The notes: a model not told the origin generated them from the letters alone. Numbered from the stretch's first letter, positions 28,074 through 37,499 are shown. The stretch: DNA of 64,000 bases from an uncultured Acidobacteriaceae bacterium (GCA_903904755.1 CAIVDV010000058.1:1-64000); one strand, 5' to 3'. A program made the numbers and translations.

Positions 28074-28517
28074 TTGTCGGCACCGGAAACCGGAAAACTG
28101 AGCTTTCGTCTGCCTTCCACCATGGACAGCGTGGCTGAAGTGGAACAGACTGTGGAAAAAATTGCCACGGAAGCGGGCCTGGATGAGGACGAATCCTTCC
28201 GCGTCACCATGGCCTCGCGTGAAGCTGCCGTGAATGCTGTCTTGCATGGCAACGCCTACGATCCCAACAAACAAATCAGCGTTTCGATTGAAAACAATGG
28301 AAAATCCCTGATTATCCGCATCTCCGATGAGGGCGAAGGCCTCGATCCAGACACGCTCCCGGATCCCCTTGCACCGGAAAATCTGCTGCGCGGCACTGGC
28401 CGCGGCATTCTCCTTATCCGTTCCTTCCTGGATGAGGTACACTTTCGTCAACTGCACCCTGGGACGGAACTCACACTTGTGAAACACCTGACCCCAGCTG
28501 CTGAAGCTAATTCCTGA
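28074..28517 (+). CDS. Anti-sigma factor serine kinase, RsbW/SpoIIAB-like
   Basis: 147 residues from a TTG at 28074, which has a GAGG ribosome site 7-8 nt upstream; the longer open frame lacks one. The GHKL ATPase boxes are present: N-box EAAVNAVLHGNAYDP (Glu50, Asn54), G1 SDEGEGLDP (Asp85), G2 GTGRGILLIRSF (108-119). Such kinases bind a sigma factor and phosphorylate a STAS antagonist in partner switching. The following gene encodes that antagonist. No sigma factor or RsbU phosphatase gene is in the window, so the sigma factor under control is unknown. Confidence 0.88.
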   Translation: MSAPETGKLSFRLPSTMDSVAEVEQTVEKIATEAGLDEDESFRVTMASREAAVNAVLHGNAYDPNKQISVSIENNGKSLIIRISDEGEGLDPDTLPDPLAPENLLRGTGRGILLIRSFLDEVHFRQLHPGTELTLVKHLTPAAEANS

Positions 28518-28568
28518 AGATTCAGGCTTAGAAACCAATCGAAAAAATCCCCTAAGGAGGGCAAGACT

Positions 28569-28913
28569 GTGGCACTGACAATTGCAACCCGGGAGCTGGA
28601 CGGAGTCACGATTCTCGATCTGAGCGGACGCATCACGCTCGGCGAAGGCGCCGTACAACTGCGTGAAGCCATTCGCGAACTCATCGGCAAGGGCCAAAAG
28701 AAGATTCTCGTAGGACTGGGCGATGTGAACTACATCGACAGCTCAGGCCTCGGCGAACTCGTCAGCTCCTACACCACCGCAAAGAACCAGGGCGCAGACC
28801 TCAAGCTCCTGAACCTGACCAAGAAGGTCAAGGACGTTCTGCAGGTCACCAAACTCTACACCGTTTTTGATATCTACGACGACGAAGCCAGCGCAATCGC
28901 CTCGTTCAAGTAG
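28569..28913 (+). CDS. STAS-domain anti-sigma factor antagonist (RsbV/SpoIIAA-like)
   Basis: 114 residues; GTG start with an AAGGAGG site about 9 nt upstream. The STAS fold is complete, with DGVTILDLSGRITLGEG and the phosphorylation loop NYIDSSGLGEL (Ser58/Ser59, one being the target Ser). In partner switching the unphosphorylated form binds the kinase and frees the sigma factor. It lies 51 bp after the rsbW-like gene, clearly as its partner. A strong terminator follows at 28946-28978. Confidence 0.93.
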   Translation: MALTIATRELDGVTILDLSGRITLGEGAVQLREAIRELIGKGQKKILVGLGDVNYIDSSGLGELVSSYTTAKNQGADLKLLNLTKKVKDVLQVTKLYTVFDIYDDEASAIASFK

Positions 28914-28945
28914 TCCATTCCCTGATTGCCAGCGTCCACACTTTG

Positions 28946-28978
28946 GAAGAGCCGCTCCGTGTCCCGGAGCGGCTCTTC
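28946..28978 (+). terminator. Rho-independent terminator after the STAS gene
   Basis: GAAGAGCCGCTCCG (28946-28959) pairs with CGGAGCGGCTCTTC (28965-28978) perfectly, with a 5-base loop. TGTTT follows. It is 33 bp after the stop. Confidence 0.85.
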
Positions 28979-29367
28979 TGTTTGGTGCGAAATTGGGGAA
29001 ATCGTCGAGCCCGACCTCGCACCCGAGCCGCCAGGGTTATCCCTCGAACCGGGACAACTTGAGCCCCCATATCTCCGGTCAAGCCCCCAAAACTCTCTGC
29101 CTTCTTAAAACCCAACAAAACAAACCACTTCAGCGGCAAACAATTCGCCGCGGCGTTGCCGGGAATTACTCCCTGAAAGTGCACAATCAAGGTAGCAGCC
29201 CCAAGGCCAAAATCCATGCCACAGTACCTCGATAGCATTACCCCGGATCTCAATGACGGACAAATACACGCAAAAAGCGCACAAAAACGCCCCAAAATAC
29301 ACCAGGTAACCTCCTGTTAACATCAATATTTTCAATAATATGGAATTCATTTCCCGCAAAAAACACA

Positions 29368-29386
29368 CCCCCCCCCCCCGGGGGGG
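29368..29386. repeat. C12G7 homopolymer tract
   Basis: Twelve C residues run straight into seven G residues. The tract lies 28 bp after the stop of the minus-strand glycoside hydrolase. It is a site of possible slippage, or a point of unreliable assembly. Confidence 0.8.
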
Positions 29387-29413
29387 AGAGGGGAAAAGCG
29401 CTGTCTCGGGCCC

Positions 29414-31276
29414 CTACGGCACCAGCTTCAGAAACGTGACTCCGTAGCCCGGAAGCGTAACGTTCACACGGGCCGCCGGAGTTACCCCGCTCCACGCCGG
29501 GGCCGTCGTTGCACTGCTGCCGGCATCAAAAGCAAGCTGCGAAGCCGAAGTGAAGCTCCCGAGCGTGGACAGGTCCAGCACCACCGTGCGGGGTGCCCCG
29601 GTGCCGTTGTTGTCGGCCGATGGATTGGCGATGGCGTGGTTGTCGACCATGATGACCACGGAGTTGTCAGCGTTGCGGGTGGCAAGCAACTCAATGTCGC
29701 TGGTCTCAGTAGCCGAGAGTTGCAGAATCTGCTGCCCCGGCGAACCAGGGGGTGCCGGGTAAATTGCCGCCAGTGCCTCATCCACCCAGTAGCTCAGGTA
29801 GGTGTTGCCGGTGGAGGAGTTCACTTCGCCGTATTGCGGGTCGGCAGCATAGGCCCAGTGGTAGAGCGCCTGGTTGCCGGCCTTGCCGAGCTGTGAGAAG
29901 ACGTAGGGCCGCCACGCTGCAAAGAACGCGCTGGTCCCCCGCGGATCGTCTACAAACGCCTGTGGCGGATTGCAGGCGCTGACGCCGTTGTTGCTCCAGT
30001 CCGCATTGACATTGTTTTCCGTCACCCAAACCTGAATCTTCCCCAGGTCCGGTCGCAGGGCAGCCTCCTGGCGGAAATACTCAATGTTCTGAGCAAATCC
30101 AGGCACGGCACTGAGCAAAGCCTGATCCAGGTCCTTCTGGTTGCAGGTGCTGTAGAAGTGAGTGGAGACAACGCTGACCGGCTCGCTGACGCCGCCGGAA
30201 GCCGCCGGGGCGAAGAAGGGCGGCAGAAAGACCTTTGGGTCGCCGCCGTCGCCCGTGCCCAGACCGTAGTCGGACAACTCCTGCGCAGAGAACTCGACGG
30301 TGGGGTCTGCGGCCAGCATGGCTGCGGTCACCTTGTTGTAGAGCGTCACGTACTGGGTGGCGTTAAGCCCGTTGCCGTTGTACTCGTTGAAGATGCCCCA
30401 CCAGTGGATAGGGTGCGCGGATGGGGACTGGAAGTGCTGGCCACCCCAGTTGAAGCCGCCCGTGTTGTAGTAGCGGACGACGTTGGCGCTGTAGGTGGCG
30501 AAGTCGTCAAGGTGATGGACGGTATCGAGGTGGCCGGCGCTGTCGTTCATCCAGGTGGGGGCGGTGCCGAGTTGCATCTCAGGGCTGTTGTCGCCGATGC
30601 CGAGGACGGGCTGTGTGAGGGAGTCGATGACGGCAAAGCTCCAGTCGGCAGAGGTGCCGGTGTTGCCGACCATCGGGGTGCCATCCCCGACGACCTGAAG
30701 GCGGGTGTGCTGGGCGCCGAGAGCGGCGAGAGTGGATTCGCGGGAGGTGGCGTTGGTGAGGAAGTAGCCGTCAGCGTAGGAGGCGACCTGGAAGCTGGTG
30801 GCCATGAACTGGCTGAGGACGCCGTGGATGCCGAGGGTTGTGTCCTGAGCTGCGGAGACGGTGGCAACGGGCGCGCTGATTACCTGGAGGCCGGCTGATG
30901 CGATGGATTCGCCGGACTTGACCACGACATTGGCCGCCGTGGTGCCGGCAGCAACGGCTGCACCGCCAGTGAGCTGGAGGGTGCCGGATGGGCCGCTGCC
31001 GGTGGGGGTGAATTTTGCCGTGACTCCGGTGGGCAAGTACTGGGTCAGGACAGCGGCCGTAGCGGGTGCATTGCCGACAGTCACCGTGACCGTTACCGGG
31101 GTGCCGTCCTGCGGAAGGGTAACGGTGGCAGCGGAAAGGCTGATGGTGATGGCCGGCGGAGGGGGTATGGAGGAACCGCCAACACCACCACAGCCGACCA
31201 CGGTCGCCAGCAGTGCCAACGGCAAAGCAGCACGCACGAAAGAAAGACAGAACCGGAAAACTCTGCGGGAAAGCAT
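29414..31276 (-). CDS. Secreted clan-A type glycoside hydrolase (lipoprotein)
   Basis: 620 residues. A lipoprotein signal peptide ends in LLATVVGCGG (Cys29 probable). A beta-sandwich domain rich in T/V (about 35-130) follows, then a TIM-barrel. The paired carboxylates of clan GH-A are visible as WWGIFNEYNGNG (acid/base Glu after Asn, about residue 295) and KIQVWVTENNVNADW (nucleophile Glu, about residue 420). The C-terminal part is a small beta-sandwich (ATRNADNSVVIMVDNH, about 540-620). It resembles GH39/GH30-like enzymes that act on plant or microbial polysaccharide; the subfamily is uncertain. Confidence 0.8.
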   Translation of the reverse strand: MLSRRVFRFCLSFVRAALPLALLATVVGCGGVGGSSIPPPPAITISLSAATVTLPQDGTPVTVTVTVGNAPATAAVLTQYLPTGVTAKFTPTGSGPSGTLQLTGGAAVAAGTTAANVVVKSGESIASAGLQVISAPVATVSAAQDTTLGIHGVLSQFMATSFQVASYADGYFLTNATSRESTLAALGAQHTRLQVVGDGTPMVGNTGTSADWSFAVIDSLTQPVLGIGDNSPEMQLGTAPTWMNDSAGHLDTVHHLDDFATYSANVVRYYNTGGFNWGGQHFQSPSAHPIHWWGIFNEYNGNGLNATQYVTLYNKVTAAMLAADPTVEFSAQELSDYGLGTGDGGDPKVFLPPFFAPAASGGVSEPVSVVSTHFYSTCNQKDLDQALLSAVPGFAQNIEYFRQEAALRPDLGKIQVWVTENNVNADWSNNGVSACNPPQAFVDDPRGTSAFFAAWRPYVFSQLGKAGNQALYHWAYAADPQYGEVNSSTGNTYLSYWVDEALAAIYPAPPGSPGQQILQLSATETSDIELLATRNADNSVVIMVDNHAIANPSADNNGTGAPRTVVLDLSTLGSFTSASQLAFDAGSSATTAPAWSGVTPAARVNVTLPGYGVTFLKLVP

Positions 31277-31357
31277 GGCAAAACGATACCATCTGCCATG
31301 TTTCCCGCGAGAGCTTCCCCGTAGTTCTTGCTCGCTTCCCTGCCCCTGGACGCTGGT

Positions 31358-31936
31358 CTAGAACTTGACCTGGGGAGCGGTGCGGGAGGCGGCGCTGGCC
31401 TCAAAGTACGCGCTGTTGGGGGCAAAGCCCAGCATCCCCGCCCATACGCTGTTGGGGAAGCTGCGGACGTAGGTGTTGTAGTCGCGGAGGGTGTCGTTGT
31501 AGCGGCGGCGCGCGACGGTGATGCGGTTTTCGGTGCCGGAGAGCTCGTCCTGCAGCCGCAGGAACTGCTCGTTGGACTTGAGCTGCGGGTAGTTTTCGCT
31601 GAGGGCCAGGAGGCGGCCGAAGGCGGAGTCGAGGCGGCCGTTGGCCTCAATCTTCTCCTGCGGGCCGCGGGCGTTCAACAGGCCAGCGCGGGCGTTGGCG
31701 ATGTCGCCGAATACGGTGCTTTCTTCCTTGGCAAAGCCCTTGACGGTCTCGACCAGGTTGGGGATGAGGTCGGCGCGGCGCTGCAGCTGAATATCCACAT
31801 CAGACCAGGCCGTCTTGACGGCTTCGTCCTTGTTGACGAGCGAGTTCTGGGCGCTCTTGAAGCTGCCAAAAACCATGAACGCCACCAGCAACAGAACCCC
31901 GAGAATGCCTAACAGAATTCCAAGTCCACGACTCAT
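31358..31936 (-). CDS. lemA: LemA family protein
   Basis: 192 residues; an AGGAGA site lies about 11 nt upstream. One N-terminal membrane segment (LGILLGILGVLLLVAFMVFG) is followed by the LemA helical bundle: NSLVNKDEAVKTAWSDVDIQLQRRADLIPNLVETVKGF, the usual first-helix signature, then LRDYNTYVRSFPN. Its role is not fixed; it is often paired with TPM/YgcG proteins, as here: the TPM gene starts 916 bp upstream and ends 109 bp upstream on the same strand. Confidence 0.93.
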   Translation of the reverse strand: MSRGLGILLGILGVLLLVAFMVFGSFKSAQNSLVNKDEAVKTAWSDVDIQLQRRADLIPNLVETVKGFAKEESTVFGDIANARAGLLNARGPQEKIEANGRLDSAFGRLLALSENYPQLKSNEQFLRLQDELSGTENRITVARRRYNDTLRDYNTYVRSFPNSVWAGMLGFAPNSAYFEASAASRTAPQVKF

Positions 31937-32045
31937 AACGAGCTTGTCTCCTTACTGCGGTTAATCCCTTGTCTACCCGCGGACGGGAAGCTTCCGCGGA
32001 AGAAACATCCTGGGAGGTTGCCGAGTTGCGGCGCTCCCAAACTTG

Positions 32046-32852
32046 CTAAAAATCGCCACCGGCTCCGCCGCCGCCGGAACTGCCGCCGTCAAAGCCACCG
32101 AAGCCGCCCCCGGAGTCGCCGGAGTCGCCACCGCCACCCCAGCCGCCACCGCCTCCACCCCAGCGACCGCCCCCGCCCAGGAACATGCCCAGGCCGAAGC
32201 CGAAGAGGCCGCGCACGCCGAAAAAGATGAGGACGAGGACGATGATGATGATGCGCACCAGGAGCCTGCCGCCGATGTGCTGCTCCGGCTGTGGGTGGTA
32301 GACGCGAACCTGCGGGTCGTCGCCCTGGTCGTCAAGGGTGACCTTGGCGTCTTCGGCGATGACCTGGGAAATCTGCTGCACGCCGGTGAGGATGCCGGAG
32401 TCGAAGTCCCTGGCGTGCAGGTAGGGCACCATGGCCCGGCCGATATCGCCCACCTTGCCGTCCGGCAGAATGCCTTCGAGGCCGTAGCCGACCTCGACCC
32501 AGTAATGGTGGTCGTCGGTGGATACCAGCACGAGGATGCCGCGGTCGGAGCCCTTCTTGCCGACCTTCCACTTCTCTTCCAGGCGATTGGCAAAGTCGGC
32601 CTTGTCGTCGCCGCCCAGGTCGTGCACGGTGACGATGGCAATCTGCGCGTTGGCCTTGCCGTGGTCGAGCTGGTCGCAGATGTGGTCCAGGCGGGCGACA
32701 GTTTCCGGCGCCAGCACATGGGCCAGGTCTGAGACGTAGTCGGTGGGCTTGGGCAGGTCTTCAACCCGCTCTGCAATGGCAAATGCGCCACAGGCGAGGA
32801 AGACCAGGGTGGGGAGCAGTACGCGTAAAGCCGGATGGAATCGGCGAGGTTT
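32046..32852 (-). CDS. TPM domain (YgcG-like) membrane protein
   Basis: 268 residues from the ATG at 32852 (signal peptide VLLPTLVFLACGAFAIAE); a longer frame to 32885 is less likely. The TPM domain (about 30-150) reads YVSDLAHVLAPETVARLD, QIAIVTVHDLGGD, DRGILVLVSTDDHHYWVEVGYGLEGILPDG. A single membrane segment (RIIIIVLVLIFFGVRGLFGFGLGMF, about 195-220) precedes a Gly/Ser-rich, Phe-containing tail. It acts at the cell envelope; it is paired with LemA in one operon. The function is unknown. Confidence 0.92.
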   Translation of the reverse strand, partial: KPRRFHPALRVLLPTLVFLACGAFAIAERVEDLPKPTDYVSDLAHVLAPETVARLDHICDQLDHGKANAQIAIVTVHDLGGDDKADFANRLEEKWKVGKKGSDRGILVLVSTDDHHYWVEVGYGLEGILPDGKVGDIGRAMVPYLHARDFDSGILTGVQQISQVIAEDAKVTLDDQGDDPQVRVYHPQPEQHIGGRLLVRIIIIVLVLIFFGVRGLFGFGLGMFLGGGGRWGGGGGGWGGGGDSGDSGGGFGGFDGGSSGGGGAGGDF

Positions 32853-32922
32853 CATCTCCCTGATTGTACGCGCGCGGCGGTGCAAAAGTTCCTTTACCGG
32901 CCGGCGGCAGCTATCCTAGTCA

Positions 32923-34992
32923 ATGATGACAACTGAAACCAAGCACACAGTAGCGCCCCCCGTTGCCCGCCGCCAGCCCCACCCCACCACCCTGCACGGC
33001 GTAACCCTGCAGGACGACTATGCCTGGCTGCGGGAAAAGGAGAGCCCGGAAGTTATCGCATACCTGGAGGCCGAGAACGCCTACGCCAACGCCAACATGG
33101 CCAAACTGGCGGGGCTGCGCGAAGAGCTGTACCAGGAGATGCTGAGCCACATGAAGCAGACCGACCAGAGCGCGCCCTACCGGGACCGGGGCCACTGGTA
33201 CTGGACCAGGACAGAGGAAGGGCTGCAGTACGCGACGAGCTGCCGCAGAGCCGACCGACCGAATGCCGAGGACGAGGTGATTCTGGACGGGAACCAGTTG
33301 GCCGAGGGCAAGCCCTTCATGGCGATTGGCGGGATGGATATCTCGGACGACGGGCGTTGGCTGGCGTATTCGGTGGACTACACGGGGTTCCGGCAGTATT
33401 CGCTGTTTGTGAAGGATCTGAGCACGGGCGAAGCCCAGCCGGAATTTGTTGAGCGGGTGGGCTCATTTACCTGGGCCGCAGACAACCGGACGCTGCTGTA
33501 CACCGTGGAAGACGAGGAGCAGAAGCGGCAGTTCCAACTGTGGCGGCACACCCTGGGCACCCCGCACGAGAGCGATGTGCTGGTGTTTGAGGAGCCGGAT
33601 GAGCGATTCAACCTGGCAGTAGGGCGCACTCGGGATGGCAAATATCTGGTGATGGAGGCGGCCAGCCACATTACCAGCGAGGCGCGGTTTCTGGCAGCGG
33701 AGACGCCGGATGGGACTTGGACGGTGGTGGAGGAGCGGCAGGATGACCACGAGTACTCGATCGACCACCGGAATGGGCTCTGGTACATCCGGACCAATGA
33801 CAAGGGGCGAAACTTCCGGCTGGTGACCGCGCCGGTGTCTGCGCCAGGGCAGGCGAACTGGACGGAGCTGATTGCGCACCGGGCCGAGGTGATGCTGGAA
33901 GAAATTGACCTGTTCCAGAGCTACTTTGTGGCTGCCGAGCGGGCGGATGGGCTGCCGCAGCTGTGCCTGTGGCGGTTTGGAGCCGGCGGGGTTCCGGTGG
34001 CCGGGGAGGAGATCCGCTTCCCGGAGCCCGTGTACAACGCCTACCCGGGGACGAATGCCGAGTTTGAGAGCGGCACGTTCCGCTACGGCTACACCTCGCT
34101 GGTGACGCCGAGCTCAGTCTTTGAGTATGACCTGGAGACGCGCGCCTCAACACTGCTGAAGCAGCAGGAGGTGCCCGGTGGATTTGACCGTACGCTGTAC
34201 GCGAGCGAGCGCACCTGGGCAACCTCGCATGACGGGGTGCGGGTGCCGGTGAGCTTGGTGTATCGCCGCGACAAGCGGGAAGTGGGCAGGAATCCGCTGT
34301 ATGTGTATGCGTACGGGTCGTACGGGTACTCGCTTCCGGTGGGCTTCAGCGCAAATCGGCTGAGTTTGCTGGATCGCGGCGTGGTGATGGCCTATGCGCA
34401 CATCCGCGGCGGGGGCGACCTGGGGACGCCGTGGCATGACGCCGGGAAGATGATGGAGAAGCGGAACACCTTCAACGACTTCCTCTCATGCGTGCAGCAC
34501 CTGACCAGGAGCGGCTATGGCGACCCGGAGCGGGTGGCGATTGAGGGCGGCTCGGCAGGCGGCTTGCTGATGGGCGCGGTGACGAATCTGCGGCCCGATA
34601 TCTTCCGCGCGGTGCTGTCGCACGTGCCGTTTGTGGACGTGATGAACACGATGCTGGATGCGAGCCTGCCGCTGACGGTGCCCGAGTACGAGGAGTGGGG
34701 CAACCCGAATCTGCAGGAGTACTTCCACTACATGCTGAGCTACTCGCCCTACGACAATCTGGTCGCGGGCGCGTACCCGGCGATTCTGGTAAAGACGAGC
34801 CTGAACGACAGCCAGGTGATGTATTGGGAACCGGCCAAATATGTGGCGAAGCTGCGAACGCTGAAGCGGGATAACACTCCGCTGCTGCTGGTGACGAACA
34901 TGAGCGCGGGCCATGGCGGGGCGAGCGGAAGGTACGACTACCTGAAGGAGATCGCGTTTGATTATGCGTTTTTGCTGAGGGAGTTGGCCTAG
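32923..34992 (+). CDS. ptrB: Oligopeptidase B (S9A serine peptidase)
   Basis: 689 residues. The enzyme cleaves after Arg/Lys in short peptides. The N-terminal part (70 residues, DDYAWLREKESPEVIAYLEAEN) and a seven-bladed propeller precede the alpha/beta-hydrolase domain. The catalytic triad is visible as Ser544 in EGGSAGGLL, Asp629 in LNDSQVMYWEP and His664 in MSAGHGGASGRYDY. GGGDLGTPWHDAGKMMEKRNTFNDF is the S9A signature region. There is no signal peptide, so it is cytoplasmic. It is preceded by the divergent TPM gene and followed by a hairpin terminator at 35039-35068. Confidence 0.95.
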   Translation: MMTTETKHTVAPPVARRQPHPTTLHGVTLQDDYAWLREKESPEVIAYLEAENAYANANMAKLAGLREELYQEMLSHMKQTDQSAPYRDRGHWYWTRTEEGLQYATSCRRADRPNAEDEVILDGNQLAEGKPFMAIGGMDISDDGRWLAYSVDYTGFRQYSLFVKDLSTGEAQPEFVERVGSFTWAADNRTLLYTVEDEEQKRQFQLWRHTLGTPHESDVLVFEEPDERFNLAVGRTRDGKYLVMEAASHITSEARFLAAETPDGTWTVVEERQDDHEYSIDHRNGLWYIRTNDKGRNFRLVTAPVSAPGQANWTELIAHRAEVMLEEIDLFQSYFVAAERADGLPQLCLWRFGAGGVPVAGEEIRFPEPVYNAYPGTNAEFESGTFRYGYTSLVTPSSVFEYDLETRASTLLKQQEVPGGFDRTLYASERTWATSHDGVRVPVSLVYRRDKREVGRNPLYVYAYGSYGYSLPVGFSANRLSLLDRGVVMAYAHIRGGGDLGTPWHDAGKMMEKRNTFNDFLSCVQHLTRSGYGDPERVAIEGGSAGGLLMGAVTNLRPDIFRAVLSHVPFVDVMNTMLDASLPLTVPEYEEWGNPNLQEYFHYMLSYSPYDNLVAGAYPAILVKTSLNDSQVMYWEPAKYVAKLRTLKRDNTPLLLVTNMSAGHGGASGRYDYLKEIAFDYAFLLRELA

Positions 34993-35038
34993 ATAAGTCG
35001 GTCCGGTCACTCCGCACCAAGTCTTCCGTCCAAAGGAA

Positions 35039-35068
35039 ATGGGGTATCGCATCTTCGCGATGCCCCAT
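35039..35068. terminator. Bidirectional hairpin terminator
   Basis: ATGGGGTATCGC (35039-35050) pairs with GCGATGCCCCAT (35057-35068) with one G-U pair. It separates the convergent ptrB and ABC exporter genes. The stem ends resemble those at 5640-5677. Confidence 0.65.
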
Positions 35069-35103
35069 TCTCTTGCACTCCAAAGCTCCGCCGATTGACC
35101 GGG

Positions 35104-36984
35104 TTATTCTGCCGCGTCGCCTTCGCCGGGGGCTAGGAAGAGGTTGGCTTCCAGGCCGTGCTGGCGAGTGTATAGGTCGTAGTAGCGGCCCTTCATGGCG
35201 TAGAGCTCGTCATGGTTGCCGCGCTCGACGATGAGGCCGCCTTCGACAACCAGAATCTGGTCGGCGCGACGGATTGTGGAGAGGCGGTGGGCGATGACGA
35301 AGGTGGTGCGGCCGACCATGAGCTGGTTGAGGCCGGCCTGGATCATGGCCTCGGACTCAGAGTCGAGCGAGCTGGTGGCTTCGTCGAGGATGAGGATGCG
35401 GGGCTGGGCCAGCAGTGCGCGGGCGATAGAGAGGCGCTGGCGCTGGCCGCCGGAGAGCTTGACGCCGCGCTCGCCGACGATGGTGTCGTAGGACTCAGGG
35501 AAGCGCAGGGCAAACTCGTCCACGCGGGCCGTGCTGCAGGCGCTGATGAACTCGTCTTCTGTGGCATCAGGGCGGGAGAAGAGGATGTTCTCGCGGATGG
35601 TGCCGTCGAAGAGGAACGAGTCCTGCAGGACGACGCCGAGTTGCGAGCGATAGCTGTTGAGGTCGATTGCGGCGAGGTCCTTGCCGTCGATGGTAACGCG
35701 GCCCGAGGTGGGGTTGTGGAAGGCGCAAACCAGGCTGATGATGGTGGATTTGCCGGAGCCTGAGGAGCCGACCAGCGCCGTGACGCTGCCGGGCTTGGCG
35801 ACAAAGCTGATGCCGTGAAGGACCGGCTTACCCTCTTCATACTCAAACTTGACGTCTTCAAAGGCGACGGTTCCGTCAATCGGCGGCAGCGAAAGGGTGC
35901 GGTTGGGGTCGGCGTTTTCTTCCAGCTCGGCGAGGATTTCCGTGGTGCGGTCGAGGCCGGCAAAGGCCTCAGTAAGCTGGGTGCCGATGTTCACAATCTG
36001 GAAAACCGGGGCGACCATAAAGGCGAGGAACATGTTGTAGCTGAAGTAGTCGCCGACGGTCCACTTGCCGGCGAGGACGGAGTGGCCGCCCAGCCACATG
36101 ACGATGGCAGAAACGAGTCCAAGGACGGCGGTAGAGGCTGCGCCGAGGCCGCTGGTCATAGTGAGGGAGCTGACGACATTGCGCAGGATGCGATCGACGC
36201 CGGCGCTGAAGACGGTGGATTCGCGATCTTCCGCATGGTAGCCCTTGATGACGCGCACCCCGCCCAGCGACTCGGTGAGGCGGCCGGTGACCTCGGCATT
36301 GATTTTGGCGCGTTCGCGGAAGATGGGGCGAATCTTCTTGAAGCCGTACTGGAGCACGATGACGAAAAGCCCGATGACTGTGAAGACCGTGGTGGTAACG
36401 GTTACGCTGCGGCTCATCAGGTAGATGAAGGCTAGGACAGCGGTCAACATGCCGCCGACGAATTCGACCAGGCCGGTGCCGATGAGGTTCCGGACGCCTT
36501 CCACGTCGTTCATGATGCGGGAGACGAGGGTACCAGTGCGGTTGGCGTCGTAGTAAGCGACGGGGAGGTGGCCAACGTGCTCTTGCACCTGCTTGCGCAA
36601 CTCGCTGATGAGCTTCTGGCCTTCCTTCGAAAGCAACTGGGTGAGCGAGAAGGAGCTGGCGGCCTGGATGATGGTGGCGGTGAAGACGGCTGCAATGAGC
36701 TTGGGGAGGAGGCCCATCTCGGGGTGAGCCACGTTGAGACCGCGATCGAGCAGGGGCTTGGCCAGGAAGGGCATGGTCAGGCCGGCCAGAGTCTTGATGG
36801 CCACCAGCACCAGGCCAACGGCAATCAGACCAAGACGCGGCTTGACCAGAGCCCAGATGGTCGGCCACAGCTTTTTGAGGCTGACCTTCTTCTTGACGGG
36901 ATCAGCCGCACCGCGGATAGCCTTGCCGTGGGGTCCACGCTCGGCGCGCATCGTCATTCCACCGCCACGCATGTGGCTGCCCAT
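35104..36984 (-). CDS. MsbA-like ABC exporter (fused permease-ATPase)
   Basis: About 626 residues from the ATG at 36984; the open frame to 37080 overlaps the upstream gene and starts with an Arg-rich piece. Six membrane segments occupy about residues 60-340. The ATPase has Walker A LVGSSGSGKST, the ABC signature LSGGQRQRLSIARAL, Walker B ILILDEATSSLDSESE and the His-loop VIAHRLSTI. A linker (GIDPxx none) is not needed. The type IV exporter layout is that of lipid A/lipid flippases and drug exporters; the substrate is not evident. A membrane protein gene (36996-37376) precedes it by 11 bp. Confidence 0.92.
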   Translation of the reverse strand: MGSHMRGGGMTMRAERGPHGKAIRGAADPVKKKVSLKKLWPTIWALVKPRLGLIAVGLVLVAIKTLAGLTMPFLAKPLLDRGLNVAHPEMGLLPKLIAAVFTATIIQAASSFSLTQLLSKEGQKLISELRKQVQEHVGHLPVAYYDANRTGTLVSRIMNDVEGVRNLIGTGLVEFVGGMLTAVLAFIYLMSRSVTVTTTVFTVIGLFVIVLQYGFKKIRPIFRERAKINAEVTGRLTESLGGVRVIKGYHAEDRESTVFSAGVDRILRNVVSSLTMTSGLGAASTAVLGLVSAIVMWLGGHSVLAGKWTVGDYFSYNMFLAFMVAPVFQIVNIGTQLTEAFAGLDRTTEILAELEENADPNRTLSLPPIDGTVAFEDVKFEYEEGKPVLHGISFVAKPGSVTALVGSSGSGKSTIISLVCAFHNPTSGRVTIDGKDLAAIDLNSYRSQLGVVLQDSFLFDGTIRENILFSRPDATEDEFISACSTARVDEFALRFPESYDTIVGERGVKLSGGQRQRLSIARALLAQPRILILDEATSSLDSESEAMIQAGLNQLMVGRTTFVIAHRLSTIRRADQILVVEGGLIVERGNHDELYAMKGRYYDLYTRQHGLEANLFLAPGEGDAAE

Positions 36985-36995
36985 TCCAGACACGC

Positions 36996-37376
36996 TTACA
37001 CCACTCCTTCGCGGCGGGCCGCGATAAAGGAGCGAACGCAGAGGCCGATGTAGACCAGCAGGAGACCGGCGAGCGACCACTTGGAGAGGATGGCGGCGGG
37101 CTGGGGGGCGATTCCGGTGGCAACCGCATGGAACCGTCCGCGGACAATCTCAGCCATGGAGCCAAGGAAGGCCAGCAGGGCGACGGTGACGTTGATGTGC
37201 ATGTACAGCTTGCGCTTGCCGGCGTCGGGAGAAAACGAGAGTGCGCCGAAGAGGCCTAGAATCAGCCCGATCCAGGTGGGAATGAGCGCCGTGGGGTGGT
37301 CGCTGCCGGTGCCTACATAACCCACCAGACCAAGCGCAATCAGCACAAGCGCAAACAAAACAGTAATCTTCGCCAT
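36996..37376 (-). CDS. Small integral membrane protein
   Basis: 126 residues from an ATG with a GAGGAAA site 6-7 nt upstream. Four hydrophobic segments are seen (ITVLFALVLIALGLVGYVG, LIPTWIGLILGLFGALSF, INVTVALLAFLGSMAEIV, KWSLAGLLLVYIGLCVRSF). No known motif is recognised. It is the first gene of a pair with the ABC exporter, so a helper role is possible. It is a conserved family in this phylum by memory, but no function is known. Confidence 0.8.
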   Translation of the reverse strand: MAKITVLFALVLIALGLVGYVGTGSDHPTALIPTWIGLILGLFGALSFSPDAGKRKLYMHINVTVALLAFLGSMAEIVRGRFHAVATGIAPQPAAILSKWSLAGLLLVYIGLCVRSFIAARREGVV

Positions 37377-37499
37377 CTCAGGTTTCCTCGCAAAATCTTC
37401 TTTGGGATTGGTTGAAGTCCAATCACGAGTCTAACCGAGTGGATGAGTGCCGGGGGTGCGGGGATTCAGAGTTATCCGGACGACACCGGAATGCGGCAG

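Larger units (their letters stand above)
28914..29413. other. Gene-free stretch with low-complexity tract
   Basis: 500 bp with no credible gene. It holds the STAS terminator, an AT-richer part (about 29200-29360), and a C12G7 run at 29368-29386. Short open frames here lack family-like sequence or ribosome sites. The 3' ends of the STAS gene and the glycoside hydrolase converge on it. Confidence 0.5.
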
